Part shown: piece by piece, positions 17,416-25,884 of the stretch | Numbering within the stretch: position 1 is the stretch's first letter | Layout: each line of letters starts with the position of its first letter | Assembly: GCA_003022865.1 (NCBI GenBank) | Contig: PXSK01000021.1 | Coordinates: 1,620-65,619 of the forward strand | Source of the DNA: Halobacteriales archaeon SW_5_70_135 | Lineage (GTDB): Archaea > Halobacteriota > Halobacteria > Halobacteriales > SW-7-71-33 | Direction of reading: 5' to 3' | DNA length: 64,000 nucleotides | Position numbers and translations under genes: made by a program | The notes under the pieces: model-generated | Databases searched by the model: none | The model's input: only the letters and a program-made list of their open reading frames with translations | What the model was told of the DNA's origin: nothing

Positions 17416-18903
17416 ATGACGCTGTTCGGCACCGCCGGCGTCCGGGGGCCGGTCCGCGACGAGGTGACGCCCGAGCTGGCGCTCGCCGTCGGCCGTGCGG
17501 CCGGCCGCGACGGCGCGGAGTTCGCCGTCGGCCGCGACGGACGCACGACGGGACGGGGACTGGCCGACGCCGTCGCCGCGGGGCTCCAGTCCGCGGGCGC
17601 GGACGTACGCCGCGTGGGACGGGTGCCGACGCCCGCGCTGGCCTACGCCGCCCGCGGTCGCAGAGGTGTGATGGTGACCGCCAGCCACAACCCGCCGACG
17701 GACAACGGTCTGAAGCTGTTCGTCGACGGCGTCGAGTACGACGCCGACGCCGAGACCCGCGTCGCCGACCGGGTCGCCGACCCCGCCGCTCCCGTGCCGT
17801 GGGACGAGTGGGGCGACACCGAACGGGTCGACGTGCTCCCGGCGTACCGGCGGGCGGTCGTCGACCACGTCCTGTCGGTCGGCGGCGGCGGGATCACGAG
17901 CCGCCACGAGCGGGGCGGGGTGACCGTAGACGACCCCCGTGCGACGCTCGACGCCGAGCCGCTGGCCGGGCTGCGCGCGGCGGTCGACTGCGGCAACGGG
18001 ACGGGGTCGGTGACGACGCCGGCGGTGTTGCGCGCGCTCGGCGCCGACGTGGTAGCCGTGAGTGCGAACGTCGACGGCGCCTTCCCGGCCCGCGACTCGA
18101 AGCCCACGCCGGAGAGTCTCGTCGAGTTCGCCGCCGTCCTCGACGCGGCGGACGGCGAGGGGGACGACGAACCGTTCGACCTGGGGCTGGCACACGACGG
18201 CGACGCCGACCGCACCGTCGTCCTTACCGGCGACGGCGAGGTAGTGCACGAGGACACCGTGCTGGCGGTGCTGGCCGAGCACCACGTCCGGCGCTCCGAG
18301 GCGGCCGACCCGGTGGTGGTGACGACGCCGAACGCCTCGGCGCGGGTCGACGAGCGGGTCGAGGCCGCTGGCGGGCGCGTCGAGCGGGTCCGCCTCGGCG
18401 GGCTCCACGAGGGCGTCGCCGCGGCACGCGAGGCGAGCGGCGCCGACACCGCGATCGTCTTCGCGGGCGAACCCTGGAAACACGTCCACCCCGGGCTCGG
18501 CGGCTGGATCGACGGCGTCGCGACGGCGGCACTGGTCGCGACCCTGGTCGCCGGGACGGGCGCCCGCCTGGACGGCGACGGTCGCGAGGGGCTCGCGGCG
18601 CTGCGCGAGCCGGTGACCGAGCGTCCGTACCGAAAGGAGAGCGTCGACTGCCACGGGGAGCGAAAGCGGGCGGCGATGGCGCTGGTCGGCGAGCGACTGC
18701 CCGGGGCGGTCGAGGGAACGGTCGACACCTCCTACGGTGTCCGCGTCGACCGCGGGGACGGCGCCTGGGTGCTCGTGCGCCCCTCGGGCACCGAGCCGTA
18801 CCTCCGCGTGTACGCCGAGAGCGACGAGGTGGACGCCCTCGTCGCCCGTGCCGTCGACGTCGTCGAGGGAGCCGTCGCCGACGCCTCGGAGGCCGAGCAC
18901 TGA
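17416..18903 (+). CDS. Phosphohexomutase (phosphomannomutase/phosphoglucosamine mutase family)
   Basis: Interconverts hexose 1- and 6-phosphates for nucleotide-sugar synthesis. 495 residues in four domains. Domain 1 starts LFGTAGVRGPV and holds the phosphoserine loop MVTASHNPPTDNG. The metal loop is HDGDADRTVV. The sugar-binding loop is GEPWKHVHPGLGGW, in place of the usual GEESGH/GNEQSGH form. The phosphate-binding loop is RPSGTEPYLRVY near the C-terminus. The substrate cannot be fixed from sequence. Cytidine deaminase follows closely on the same strand. Confidence 0.9.
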   Translation: MTLFGTAGVRGPVRDEVTPELALAVGRAAGRDGAEFAVGRDGRTTGRGLADAVAAGLQSAGADVRRVGRVPTPALAYAARGRRGVMVTASHNPPTDNGLKLFVDGVEYDADAETRVADRVADPAAPVPWDEWGDTERVDVLPAYRRAVVDHVLSVGGGGITSRHERGGVTVDDPRATLDAEPLAGLRAAVDCGNGTGSVTTPAVLRALGADVVAVSANVDGAFPARDSKPTPESLVEFAAVLDAADGEGDDEPFDLGLAHDGDADRTVVLTGDGEVVHEDTVLAVLAEHHVRRSEAADPVVVTTPNASARVDERVEAAGGRVERVRLGGLHEGVAAAREASGADTAIVFAGEPWKHVHPGLGGWIDGVATAALVATLVAGTGARLDGDGREGLAALREPVTERPYRKESVDCHGERKRAAMALVGERLPGAVEGTVDTSYGVRVDRGDGAWVLVRPSGTEPYLRVYAESDEVDALVARAVDVVEGAVADASEAEH

Positions 18904-18953
18904 GCACGGCGGTCGCCGACGGCTACTTGACGCCGGCCCGCACAGCGTGGGCC

Positions 18954-19406
18954 ATGAGCGAGGACCCGACGGCCCCGTTCCCGAAGGCGCCGGCGGCGGT
19001 GACGGACGTGGAACTGCTCGCCGCCGCCCACGGCGCCGTCGACGAGGCGTACGTCCCCTACTCCGGGTACCCGGTCGGCGCGGCGCTACTGACCGCCGAG
19101 GGCCACCTGTTCACCGGTTGCAACGTCGAGGTGGCGAACTACAGCAACACGGTCCACGCCGAGGAGACCGCGGTGAGTCGGGCGGTCGCCGCCGGCCACC
19201 GTGCCTTCGACCGGATCGCCGTCAGTTCCGCCGACCGCGACGGCGTGCTCCCCTGCGGGATGTGCCGGCAGACCCTCGCCGAGTTCTGCGACGACGAGTT
19301 CGCCGTCGTCTGTGACGCCGCGGACGGCGGCAACGTCGTCTACCGGCTGGGCGACCTGCTGCCGGATGCCATTTCCGCCGCGGACGTGGACGCCGACGCC
19401 GGGTGA
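18954..19406 (+). CDS. cdd: Cytidine deaminase
   Basis: Deaminates cytidine and deoxycytidine to uridines in pyrimidine salvage. 150 residues from ATG 18954, which follows MSEDP to the family block AYVPYSGYPVGAALLT. The zinc and catalytic residues are HAEETA and PCGMCRQ; substrate-binding TGCNVEVANYSNTVHAEE is present. Length is slightly above the usual 130-140 because of a short N-terminal extension. Starts 50 bases after the phosphohexomutase stop and may be co-transcribed. A uridine phosphorylase that would act after it is a pseudogene at about 36 kb. Confidence 0.93.
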   Translation: MSEDPTAPFPKAPAAVTDVELLAAAHGAVDEAYVPYSGYPVGAALLTAEGHLFTGCNVEVANYSNTVHAEETAVSRAVAAGHRAFDRIAVSSADRDGVLPCGMCRQTLAEFCDDEFAVVCDAADGGNVVYRLGDLLPDAISAADVDADAG

Positions 19407-19450
19407 GCCCGCGCTCTCGGACCGGCGAGACCGGACCGGACCGGAACGGA

Positions 19451-20251
19451 TCAGGACCGCCGACTGCCGGGCTGTGGGTCGACGTGGTCGGGGGGAACCA
19501 GCGCCTCGCGGGGCTGGTCGTCGAGCCATTCGAGCAGCGCGACCAGCTGGTCGGTGGCAGCTTCGAACAGGCGCCGCCCGGCCTCGGGCGTGGCGTCGGT
19601 CTGGTCGCCGAGCACGCCGTTGTCGGCGTTCTCGACGGCGTCGTAGAACGTGCGGGCGCCGTGGACGACGGTGTCGCCGTCGGCGCGCCAGTCGACCAGG
19701 CCGCCGTCGCGGGCATCCTCGATGCGGTCCTCGCGGACGAGGTCGGGCGCGACGTGCATCATCATCGCCGTCTCCTTCGGGCCGCCGTGTGGGCCGGGCG
19801 TTTCGAACAGCTCCTCGACGAGGTCGGGGATCGAGTCGTTCCACATCCACTCGACCGCGTAGGCGTCGCCGGCGTCCCGGAGCCGACGACCCACCTCGCG
19901 GAGGTGCTCGACGTTGCCGCCGTGGGCGTTGACGTAGACGACGCGGTCGATCCCGTGGTAGGTGAGGTTGCGCGTCAGCGACTCGACGTAGTCGCGGAAG
20001 ACGGGCGCGTCGACCCACATGGTGCCGTGGAACTGGCGGGGGTGGGGGGAGACGCCGACGGGAACCACGGGCGTACAGAGGTGGCCGGTGCGGTCGGCCG
20101 CCGCGCGGGCCAGTGCCTCGGCGATGCGGTGGTCGGTGCTCTCCGGCAGGTGGGGGCCGTGCTGTTCGGTCGAGCCGACGGGGACGACGGCCAGCGACTC
20201 CTCGGCGACGTAGTCACCGAGCTCCGGCCACGTTGCGTCCGCGAGGTACAT
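19451..20251 (-). CDS. Creatininase-family amidohydrolase
   Basis: Metal-dependent hydrolase of the creatininase fold (creatinine amidohydrolase, FAPy deformylase and MftE types). 266 residues; I chose ATG 20251 because MYLADATWPELGDYV is the usual family start. Metal and catalytic blocks: PVGSTEQHGPHLPESTD, VVYVNAHGGN (family HGGN) and the GGPKETAMMMH helix. In archaea this family is best known for riboflavin/F420 pathway formamide hydrolysis (ArfB), but nothing nearby confirms that role. Confidence 0.85.
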   Translation of the reverse strand: MYLADATWPELGDYVAEESLAVVPVGSTEQHGPHLPESTDHRIAEALARAAADRTGHLCTPVVPVGVSPHPRQFHGTMWVDAPVFRDYVESLTRNLTYHGIDRVVYVNAHGGNVEHLREVGRRLRDAGDAYAVEWMWNDSIPDLVEELFETPGPHGGPKETAMMMHVAPDLVREDRIEDARDGGLVDWRADGDTVVHGARTFYDAVENADNGVLGDQTDATPEAGRRLFEAATDQLVALLEWLDDQPREALVPPDHVDPQPGSRRS

Positions 20252-20311
20252 GTGTCCGGCGAGCGCCGCCACCGACTAAACCCGTCCGGTCGCGGGCGAC
20301 GACGGAGCCGG

Positions 20312-20506
20312 TCACCGGGCGAGATAGACGCCGAGCGCGAGCGCGAAGACGCCGAAGACGGCCCGGATGGCCGCGGCGGCGGTCTGTCCGCGGAGGTACA
20401 GCGCGGTGGCGAGGCCGAGAAAGCCGAAGCCGACGGCGGTGTGGACGACGATGACGACGTGTCGCGTCTCCACCCAGTCCGGAAACACCCGCGTGAAGAT
20501 GCTCAT
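20312..20506 (-). CDS. Small two-helix membrane protein
   Basis: 64 residues from ATG 20506: MSIFTRVFPDWVETRHVV, then two hydrophobic helices (IVVHTAVGFGFLGLATALYL and IRAVFGVFALALGVYLA) joined by a short loop. The in-frame ATG 24 bases upstream would add a poor leader. It is conserved-looking for haloarchaea, but I do not recognise a family. It lies upstream of, and may be co-transcribed with, nothing obvious: the creatininase gene starts 61 bases downstream. Confidence 0.55.
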   Translation of the reverse strand: MSIFTRVFPDWVETRHVVIVVHTAVGFGFLGLATALYLRGQTAAAAIRAVFGVFALALGVYLAR

Positions 20507-20611
20507 ACCTCGTCTATCGGGAGTGGGCACAAAAACCGTCCGAAAGCCGGTCGGTCAAACGACGCTTTCAGCCACCGCAAGACCCACGTCCTCGCTCTCA
20601 CAGGGGCGACC

Positions 20612-22172
20612 GTGGAGCACACGCGGACGACCCGCCGGGGGCTGCTCGCGGCGACGACCGGCACGCTCGCGGCGCTGGCCGGCTGTGGCGGCACCGGGTC
20701 CGACACGGCCCCGGACCGGACACCGTTCGACGCGCCGCCGCGGTCGACGACGGCGACGACGGACGAGACGCCGGACGACCGGCCGGAGAACCTCGTCCCG
20801 GCCGGCGAGGACCCGCTGTCCGCCCTCGACCTCCGGCGGGCGATCACCGGGTCGCTCGACGCGCGGCGGTACGTCCTCGCGGCGGCACCGTTCTCGCAGG
20901 CACCGGACGGAACGCGCCTGACCGCCGGGTTCGTCAGGGGTCCGTCCCGGACCGGACCCGCCCGGATCGCCGTCGCCGTCACCGCGGCGAACCGCGGGCG
21001 GACCGTCGAGTTCGGCCCCACACCGCCGTTCTCGGCGTATCGGGCGACGCCCGTGGTCTCCCGGGTGAGGCGGACCCCCCGGGAGCCGCCCGACGCGCGC
21101 TACCTGCTCACGCCGGTCGACCGCTCGCCGTACGGCGACCTGACGCCGCCGGCACCGACCGACCGCGGCTGGGTCGCGACCGCCGACCCCGGGACGCCGG
21201 AGCGGCCGGCCGAGCGACGGACGGTGACGCTCGCCGCCGACGAGTCCCTCGTCGGACGGTACGACCTGCTCGTCCATCCGGAGGCGACCCCCGGAACGCG
21301 GGAAGCCGTCCAGTTCGACGGCGAAGACTCGCCGACCGCGCTCGGCCTCGGCGTGTACGAGCGAGACGCCGTCGACCGGGAGACGCGAGTCTCAAGGTCC
21401 GTCCCGGACCTGAACGGCCCGACCCGCTGGTATCACGAGGGCGAGGGCACCGCGTTCGTCCGCCCCGACCGCGAACGGCTCTCGCTCCCCCGGGACCGGA
21501 CGACCGTCCGCCTGGAAAATTACTCGTCGCCGTCGGTGGTGGTCGACACCTGGCGGCTGTACAAGCTGGTCGACGGCCGGCCGCGCCGTGTCGGACCCTT
21601 CCGGTTCATACTGTGGGGTCCGGCGCCGCGGCCGGTCCCGCCCGCCGGCACCGTCTCGACGGAACTGGTCGTCGACGCCCGCACCGACGGTCGCCGCCCG
21701 CCGGGGCGGCTCGACGCCGAGTCGCTCGTGCTCGGGCCCGGCACATACGCCGTCGAGTACGGCGCCCGCTCGTCCGGCAGGGTGCCGCCGGGCACGCCGC
21801 TGTACGTCGACGGGGACGGCGAGACCGCCCGGTCGCCGGCGACGGTGGACGGCGACGGCGAGACGGTCGACCCGACGACGAGATACGCCGCCCTGTTCAC
21901 CGTCGCGGGCGAGCGGCCGCCGCTCGTCCCGACCGACGACGTCGAGCGGGTCGACCGCGACGGAGCCACGGTGACCGTCAGGGTCGAGAGCAGGTCGGTC
22001 GGTCTGGAAGCGGACGCGGAGCCGGTCCTCGTCGTCGAGCGCGCCCCGGCCGGACCGACGCCCGGTCCAGTTCCTCGCCGGCGAGGCCGGCGAGGAAGCC
22101 GACGGCGCGGCGACGGCGGTACGGTTCGGCTACCGCGACACGGCGCTGTCGGCGCGGACGGAGGAGGAGTGA
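20612..22172 (+). pseudogene. Tat-exported haloarchaeal lipoprotein with a late frameshift
   Basis: GTG 20612 gives a Tat lipoprotein signal: TTRRGLLAATTGTLAALAGCGG. A Thr/Pro-rich linker and a long beta-rich extracytoplasmic domain follow, of about 480 residues in total. At about 22065 the frame breaks: it continues into Arg-rich nonsense, whereas another frame gives a proper acidic ending VQFLAGEAGEEADG then AVRFGYRDTALSARTEEE and TGA at 22170-22172. A single indel near 22060-22072 explains this. No catalytic motif is visible and the function is unknown. It may be a real pseudogene, or a functional gene with a sequencing error, because only the last 35 residues are affected. Confidence 0.68.
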
Positions 22173-22179
22173 GTCGCCG

Positions 22180-22635
22180 TCAGGAGCCGGCGTCGACGCC
22201 GTCGGTCGCGTCCGTGTCGGCGTCGCGCTCCTCCGCGAGCACGGCCCGGACGAGCCAGGCCTGCACCCGCTCGCGGTCGGTCGCCTCAGACCCGGTCTCA
22301 CGGGCGCGGTCGAGCAGGCGCCGCTCCACCGGCCCGTGGTCGGGCTGCTCGCGCCGGTCGTTCGACAGCGCCTCGAAGTCCGCCCGCAGGTCGAAGTCCG
22401 CCCGGGCGGCGTTGCATCGCCCAAGCGGCGACATGCCCGCGTCGAGCACCAGGTCGCGGACGGTCGCCCAGTCCTCCGCACAGAAGTGTACCGACACCTC
22501 GCCCTCGACGTCCCGCCAGGCGATCGGCCCCGAGTGCTTCATCCGAGGGATCGCCCGCGGCGGCAGGTCGACCCGCGTCGCCGTCTCCTCGCGACCGCAG
22601 AGACAGCACGGCTCGCCCGTCTTGCCCGTGTACAC
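22180..22635 (-). CDS. Conserved haloarchaeal zinc-finger-like protein
   Basis: 151 residues from GTG 22635 (VYTGKTGEPCCLCGREET); an upstream ATG at 22728 would add an Arg/Pro-rich leader. A CCLCG knuckle near the N-terminus, His in MKHSGPIAWRD and Cys in HFCAEDW suggest a small zinc site. The C-terminal half is helical (RERVQAWLVRAVLAEERD). The family is haloarchaeal, with no known function. It diverges from the PAPS-reductase-family gene to its right. Confidence 0.62.
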   Translation of the reverse strand: MYTGKTGEPCCLCGREETATRVDLPPRAIPRMKHSGPIAWRDVEGEVSVHFCAEDWATVRDLVLDAGMSPLGRCNAARADFDLRADFEALSNDRREQPDHGPVERRLLDRARETGSEATDRERVQAWLVRAVLAEERDADTDATDGVDAGS

Positions 22636-22727
22636 CGACCGCGCTACGGGCCGCCGACCCAAGGGTCCGTCGGCTGCCGCCGACCGGGGTGAGAACGTCA
22701 CACGGACCGCCACCGAGACCCAAAGCA

Positions 22728-22736
22728 CTTTACTCC
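22728..22736 (+). promoter_or_regulatory. Probable promoter of the PP-loop gene
   Basis: The A/T block CTTTACTCC ends 20 bases before the ATG at 22757 and is followed by an A/T-rich stretch (CTAATTACATCTTATTAGG). The spacing would give a leaderless or very short-leader transcript, common in haloarchaea. Confidence 0.35.
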
Positions 22737-22756
22737 TAATTACATCTTATTAGGGG

Positions 22757-23728
22757 ATGGCCAGTCGACAGGCGTTCCCCGACTACGTCGAGGTGGACTA
22801 CGAGGCCGGCGCCGGCGAGGACCCGGAAGACTACCCCGGCACCGCCCGGAAGATAGAGAAGGCGATCGAGGTCGTCCACGAGGGGCTGACCGAGTACGAG
22901 CGCCCCGCGGTGATGTGGACCGGCGGCAAGGACTCGACGCTGACATTGTACCTGGTGAAGGAGGTCGTCGAGGAGTACGACCTCGCGATGCCGCCGACGG
23001 TGTTCATCGACCACTTCCAGCACTTCGAGGAGCTGCTTTCGTTCGTCGACCGCTGGGCCGACCGCTGGGACCTGGAGGTGCTGTTCGCCCGTAACGACGA
23101 CGTCGGCGACTACGTCGACGCTCACGGTCTCGACCCGGGCGACGAGATCCCCGTCGACGAGCTCTCCGGGCACAACCGACACCACGTCCGCGAGATCCTG
23201 GAGTACGAGGAGGACACGTTCCCGTTCCTGCTCGACACCTACGTCGGCAACCACCTGCTGAAGACCGTCGCCCTGAACCGCACCCTCGAAGCCGAGGACA
23301 TCGACGGCATCGTCTCCGGCATCCGCTGGGACGAGCAGGAGGCCCGCGCCGACGAGACGTTCTTCTCGCCGCGACACGACCCGGACGTCTACCCGCCCCA
23401 CGACCGGGTACAGCCCATACTGCAGTTCGCCGAGGCCGACGTCTGGGGCGCCTTCTGGTCCTACGTCGTCCCCGAGTCCGTCCCCGACTACCCCGAGGGC
23501 CACGTCCCACAGGACTACGATGACCTTCCTGACGGCGTGACCCACGCCGATCTGCCGATCTCCCCGAAGTACTTCGAGGGCTACCGCTCGCTCGGCAGCG
23601 AAATCTCGACCGAGCGCAGCGACCAGAAGCCCGCCTGGCTCCAGGACCTCTCCACCGAGGAACGCGCCGGTCGCGCCCAGGACAAGGAAGACCTCATGGA
23701 GCGGCTGCGCGACCTGGGCTACATGTGA
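22757..23728 (+). CDS. PAPS reductase/PP-loop family protein
   Basis: 323-residue protein of the phosphoadenosine-phosphosulfate reductase fold. The ATP pyrophosphatase loop is MWTGGKDSTLTLYLVKEV (about residues 52-70). Later blocks include the substrate segment DGIVSGIRWDEQEARADETFFSPRHD and the paired RVQPILQF. Haloarchaeal members are annotated as phosphoadenylyl-sulfate reductases, but no sulfate-assimilation genes are adjacent, so the substrate is open. The C-terminal tail is rich in charged residues (STEERAGRAQDKEDLMERLRDLGYM region). Confidence 0.85.
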   Translation: MASRQAFPDYVEVDYEAGAGEDPEDYPGTARKIEKAIEVVHEGLTEYERPAVMWTGGKDSTLTLYLVKEVVEEYDLAMPPTVFIDHFQHFEELLSFVDRWADRWDLEVLFARNDDVGDYVDAHGLDPGDEIPVDELSGHNRHHVREILEYEEDTFPFLLDTYVGNHLLKTVALNRTLEAEDIDGIVSGIRWDEQEARADETFFSPRHDPDVYPPHDRVQPILQFAEADVWGAFWSYVVPESVPDYPEGHVPQDYDDLPDGVTHADLPISPKYFEGYRSLGSEISTERSDQKPAWLQDLSTEERAGRAQDKEDLMERLRDLGYM

Positions 23729-23849
23729 CCCGAGTCACCCTCGCGCTCGCGTTCCTGTTCGCCCTCGGCGCTCCGCGGCGCTGAGTACGCGTTTCGCGCA
23801 CAAACCACCCGAGTTCTGGAACACAGCGTGTGAGAACGGCGCTCGGAGC

Positions 23850-23892
23850 CGGGTTTGCGCGCGAAAGCGCCGATTTGCGCGTGAAAGTGCGG
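23850..23892. repeat. Short imperfect tandem repeat downstream of sdhA
   Basis: The words TTTGCGCGCGAAAGCGC and TTTGCGCGTGAAAGTGC stand next to each other just beyond the sdhA stop, and the complement-like CGCGTTTCGCGCACAAA lies about 60 bases away. The pair can form hairpins and may act as a terminator between the convergent sdhA and PP-loop genes. Confidence 0.4.
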
Positions 23893-25725
23893 TCAGTATG
23901 AGCGGGCCGTCGGCTCGTACTCCTTGTCCTCACCGTCCAGAATGACGGGGCGGTACCAGATCTCCGGCGTTCCGTCGTCCCACGAGAGCAGCGTGTGCTT
24001 GAGCCACTCCTCGTCGCGCCGTTTCTGGTGTTCGGCGCGCCAGTGAGCGCCACGGGATTCCTCGCGGGCGAGCGCGCCCAGCGTGATCGCCTCGGCGAGG
24101 TCGATGAGGTTGCGCGTCTCGACCGTGTGGATAAGGTCGGTGTTGAACGTCCGGGAGGGGTCCTCAACGGTGACGTCCTGGTAGAGCTCGCGGGCCTCGC
24201 GGATCTCCCGCAGAGCCTCCTTCAGGCCCTCTTCCTTGCGGAAGACGTTGACGTACTCGGTCATCGCCGTCCGGATCTGCTGGCGGATCTCGGCGTGGTC
24301 GACGCCGTCGTCCTTTTCGAGCAGACGCTCGACGCGGTCGCGCTCCTCGCGGACGGTCGCCTCGACGACGGCGGCCGGCTCCTCGACGGCTACGCCGCCG
24401 TCGGCGGCGACGTCGCCGGTCGCGTCGACCGCGCCCGGCGTCACCGGCGTGTCGAGTCGACCGGTCTCGTACTCGCCGCGTTGACCGGTCTCGATCTCGG
24501 CGGCCTTCATGTCGCGCCCGGCGGCGTGGTGGCCCGCCCGTTTGCCGAAGACGATCAGCTCCGGCAGGGCGTTGCCGCCCAGCCGGTTCGAGCCGTGCAC
24601 CGAGACACAGGCACACTCGCCGGCGGCGTACAGCCCCTCGACGGCGGTCTCGCCGTTCTCGTCGGTCTCGATGCCGCCCATCTCGTAGTGCTGGCCCGGC
24701 TTTACCGGCACGGGCTTCTCCAGCGGGTCCACCCCCTCGAAGTCCTCCGAGAGGTGGACGATGTTTTCGAGGCGGTCGAGGATGCGCTCTTCGCCGAGGT
24801 GACGCATGTCAAGCAGCACGTGGTCGTCCTCGAAGCCGCGGCCCTCGTCGATCTCGGTGAGTTCGGCCCGGGAGACCACGTCACGCGAGGCGAGTTCGCC
24901 GTCGTTGTTCGCGTAGCCGCGTTCGTACATGAACCGCTCGCCCTCGCTGTTGTAGAGGACGCCGCCCTCGCCGCGGACGCCCTCGGTGATCAGCACGCCC
25001 GTCGAGGGTAGCGTGGTGGGGTGGAACTGGACGAACTCCATGTCCTCCAGGGGGACGCCGGCGCGGTAGGCCATCGCGTAGCCGTCGCCGGTGTTGGCGA
25101 CGGCGTTGGTGGTGTGGTCGTACACCTGGCCCAGGCCGCCGGTGGCGAGAACGACACCCTGCCGGGCGTGAAAGCCCTCGACGGTGCCGGTCTCGATGTC
25201 GTAGCCGACGACGCCGTGGCAGGTGCGCTCTGTCGGCTCGGGGTCGTCGGTTACGGCGAGGCGGGTGACGTACCACTCGTCGTACACCTGCACTCCGCGC
25301 TTGACCAGCTGTTCGTACATCGTATGCAGCAGCTGGTGACCGGTCTCGGCGCCGGCGTAGGTCGTCCGCGGGAAGGAGAGCCCGCCGAAGGGGCGCTGGG
25401 AGACGCGGCCATCGTCGTCGCGGGAGAAGGCCATCCCCCAGTGCTCCAGGCGGACGGTGTCCTCGGGGGAGTCCTGCGTGAGCGTCTCGATGGCAGGGGC
25501 GTCACCGAGGTAGTCCGACCCCTTCATCGTGTCGTAGGCGTGGTCCTCCCAGGAGTCGCCCTCGCGCAGCGCGGCGTTGATGCCGCCCTCGGCGGCGCCG
25601 GTGTGTGACCGAACGGGATGGAGCTTCGAGACGATCGCCACGTCGGCACCCTCCTCCTCGGCGGCGATGGCTGCCCTGAGCCCGGCGCCGCCGGCTCCGA
25701 CGACGATGACGTCGTGCGCTCGCAT
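23893..25725 (-). CDS. sdhA: Succinate dehydrogenase/fumarate reductase flavoprotein subunit
   Basis: FAD-containing catalytic subunit of complex II, oxidising succinate to fumarate in the TCA cycle at the membrane. 610 residues from ATG 25725 (MRAHDVIVVGAGGAGLRAA). It has the FAD dinucleotide fold, the FAD-linking region SHTGAAEGGINAAL, substrate residues EFVQFHPTT, GEGGVLYNSEGERF and SRAE, and the NRLGGNALPELIVFG block. The C-terminus ends in HTLLSWDDGTPEIWYRPV. Normally sdhC, sdhD and sdhB precede it in one operon. Here they are absent, and a TnpB element stands immediately upstream. Confidence 0.95.
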   Translation of the reverse strand: MRAHDVIVVGAGGAGLRAAIAAEEEGADVAIVSKLHPVRSHTGAAEGGINAALREGDSWEDHAYDTMKGSDYLGDAPAIETLTQDSPEDTVRLEHWGMAFSRDDDGRVSQRPFGGLSFPRTTYAGAETGHQLLHTMYEQLVKRGVQVYDEWYVTRLAVTDDPEPTERTCHGVVGYDIETGTVEGFHARQGVVLATGGLGQVYDHTTNAVANTGDGYAMAYRAGVPLEDMEFVQFHPTTLPSTGVLITEGVRGEGGVLYNSEGERFMYERGYANNDGELASRDVVSRAELTEIDEGRGFEDDHVLLDMRHLGEERILDRLENIVHLSEDFEGVDPLEKPVPVKPGQHYEMGGIETDENGETAVEGLYAAGECACVSVHGSNRLGGNALPELIVFGKRAGHHAAGRDMKAAEIETGQRGEYETGRLDTPVTPGAVDATGDVAADGGVAVEEPAAVVEATVREERDRVERLLEKDDGVDHAEIRQQIRTAMTEYVNVFRKEEGLKEALREIREARELYQDVTVEDPSRTFNTDLIHTVETRNLIDLAEAITLGALAREESRGAHWRAEHQKRRDEEWLKHTLLSWDDGTPEIWYRPVILDGEDKEYEPTARSY

Positions 25726-25776
25726 TTCTGCCGGTCGTATCGGTCGGACGAACTTCAACTGTGCGGTAGCGCGGAG

Positions 25777-25834
25777 TCCCCTCCCTACTCGCTCACTTCG
25801 CTCGCTCCTTGAGGAAGGGGAGGAGCGCGTTCAC
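25777..25834. repeat. Probable left-end hairpin of the TnpB element
   Basis: Upstream of the tnpB promoter an inverted structure pairs CCCCTCCC-type sequence (from 25779) with GGAAGGGGAGG (25814-25824) around CTCGCTCACTTCGCTCGCTCC. It is followed by TTCAC at 25830-25834. IS200/IS605-type elements have subterminal hairpins rather than inverted terminal repeats and insert next to a short target word. The exact left end is not determined. Confidence 0.45.
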
Positions 25835-25852
25835 ATCAAATACAGACACCAA

Positions 25853-25860
25853 TTTATAAG
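25853..25860 (+). promoter_or_regulatory. TATA box of tnpB
   Basis: TTTATAAG stands 25-32 bases before the GTG at 25885 in an otherwise G+C-rich region. The spacing fits a leaderless archaeal transcript for the tnpB reading frame. Confidence 0.55.
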
Positions 25861-25884
25861 TAGCCTCGTATCTACATTGAAACT

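Noticed and set aside
19403-22753. A very long plus-strand frame of about 1100 codons
   Set aside because: Its first half is antisense to the creatininase gene; only the part from 20612 is real, and its end is out of frame. High G+C makes long false frames.
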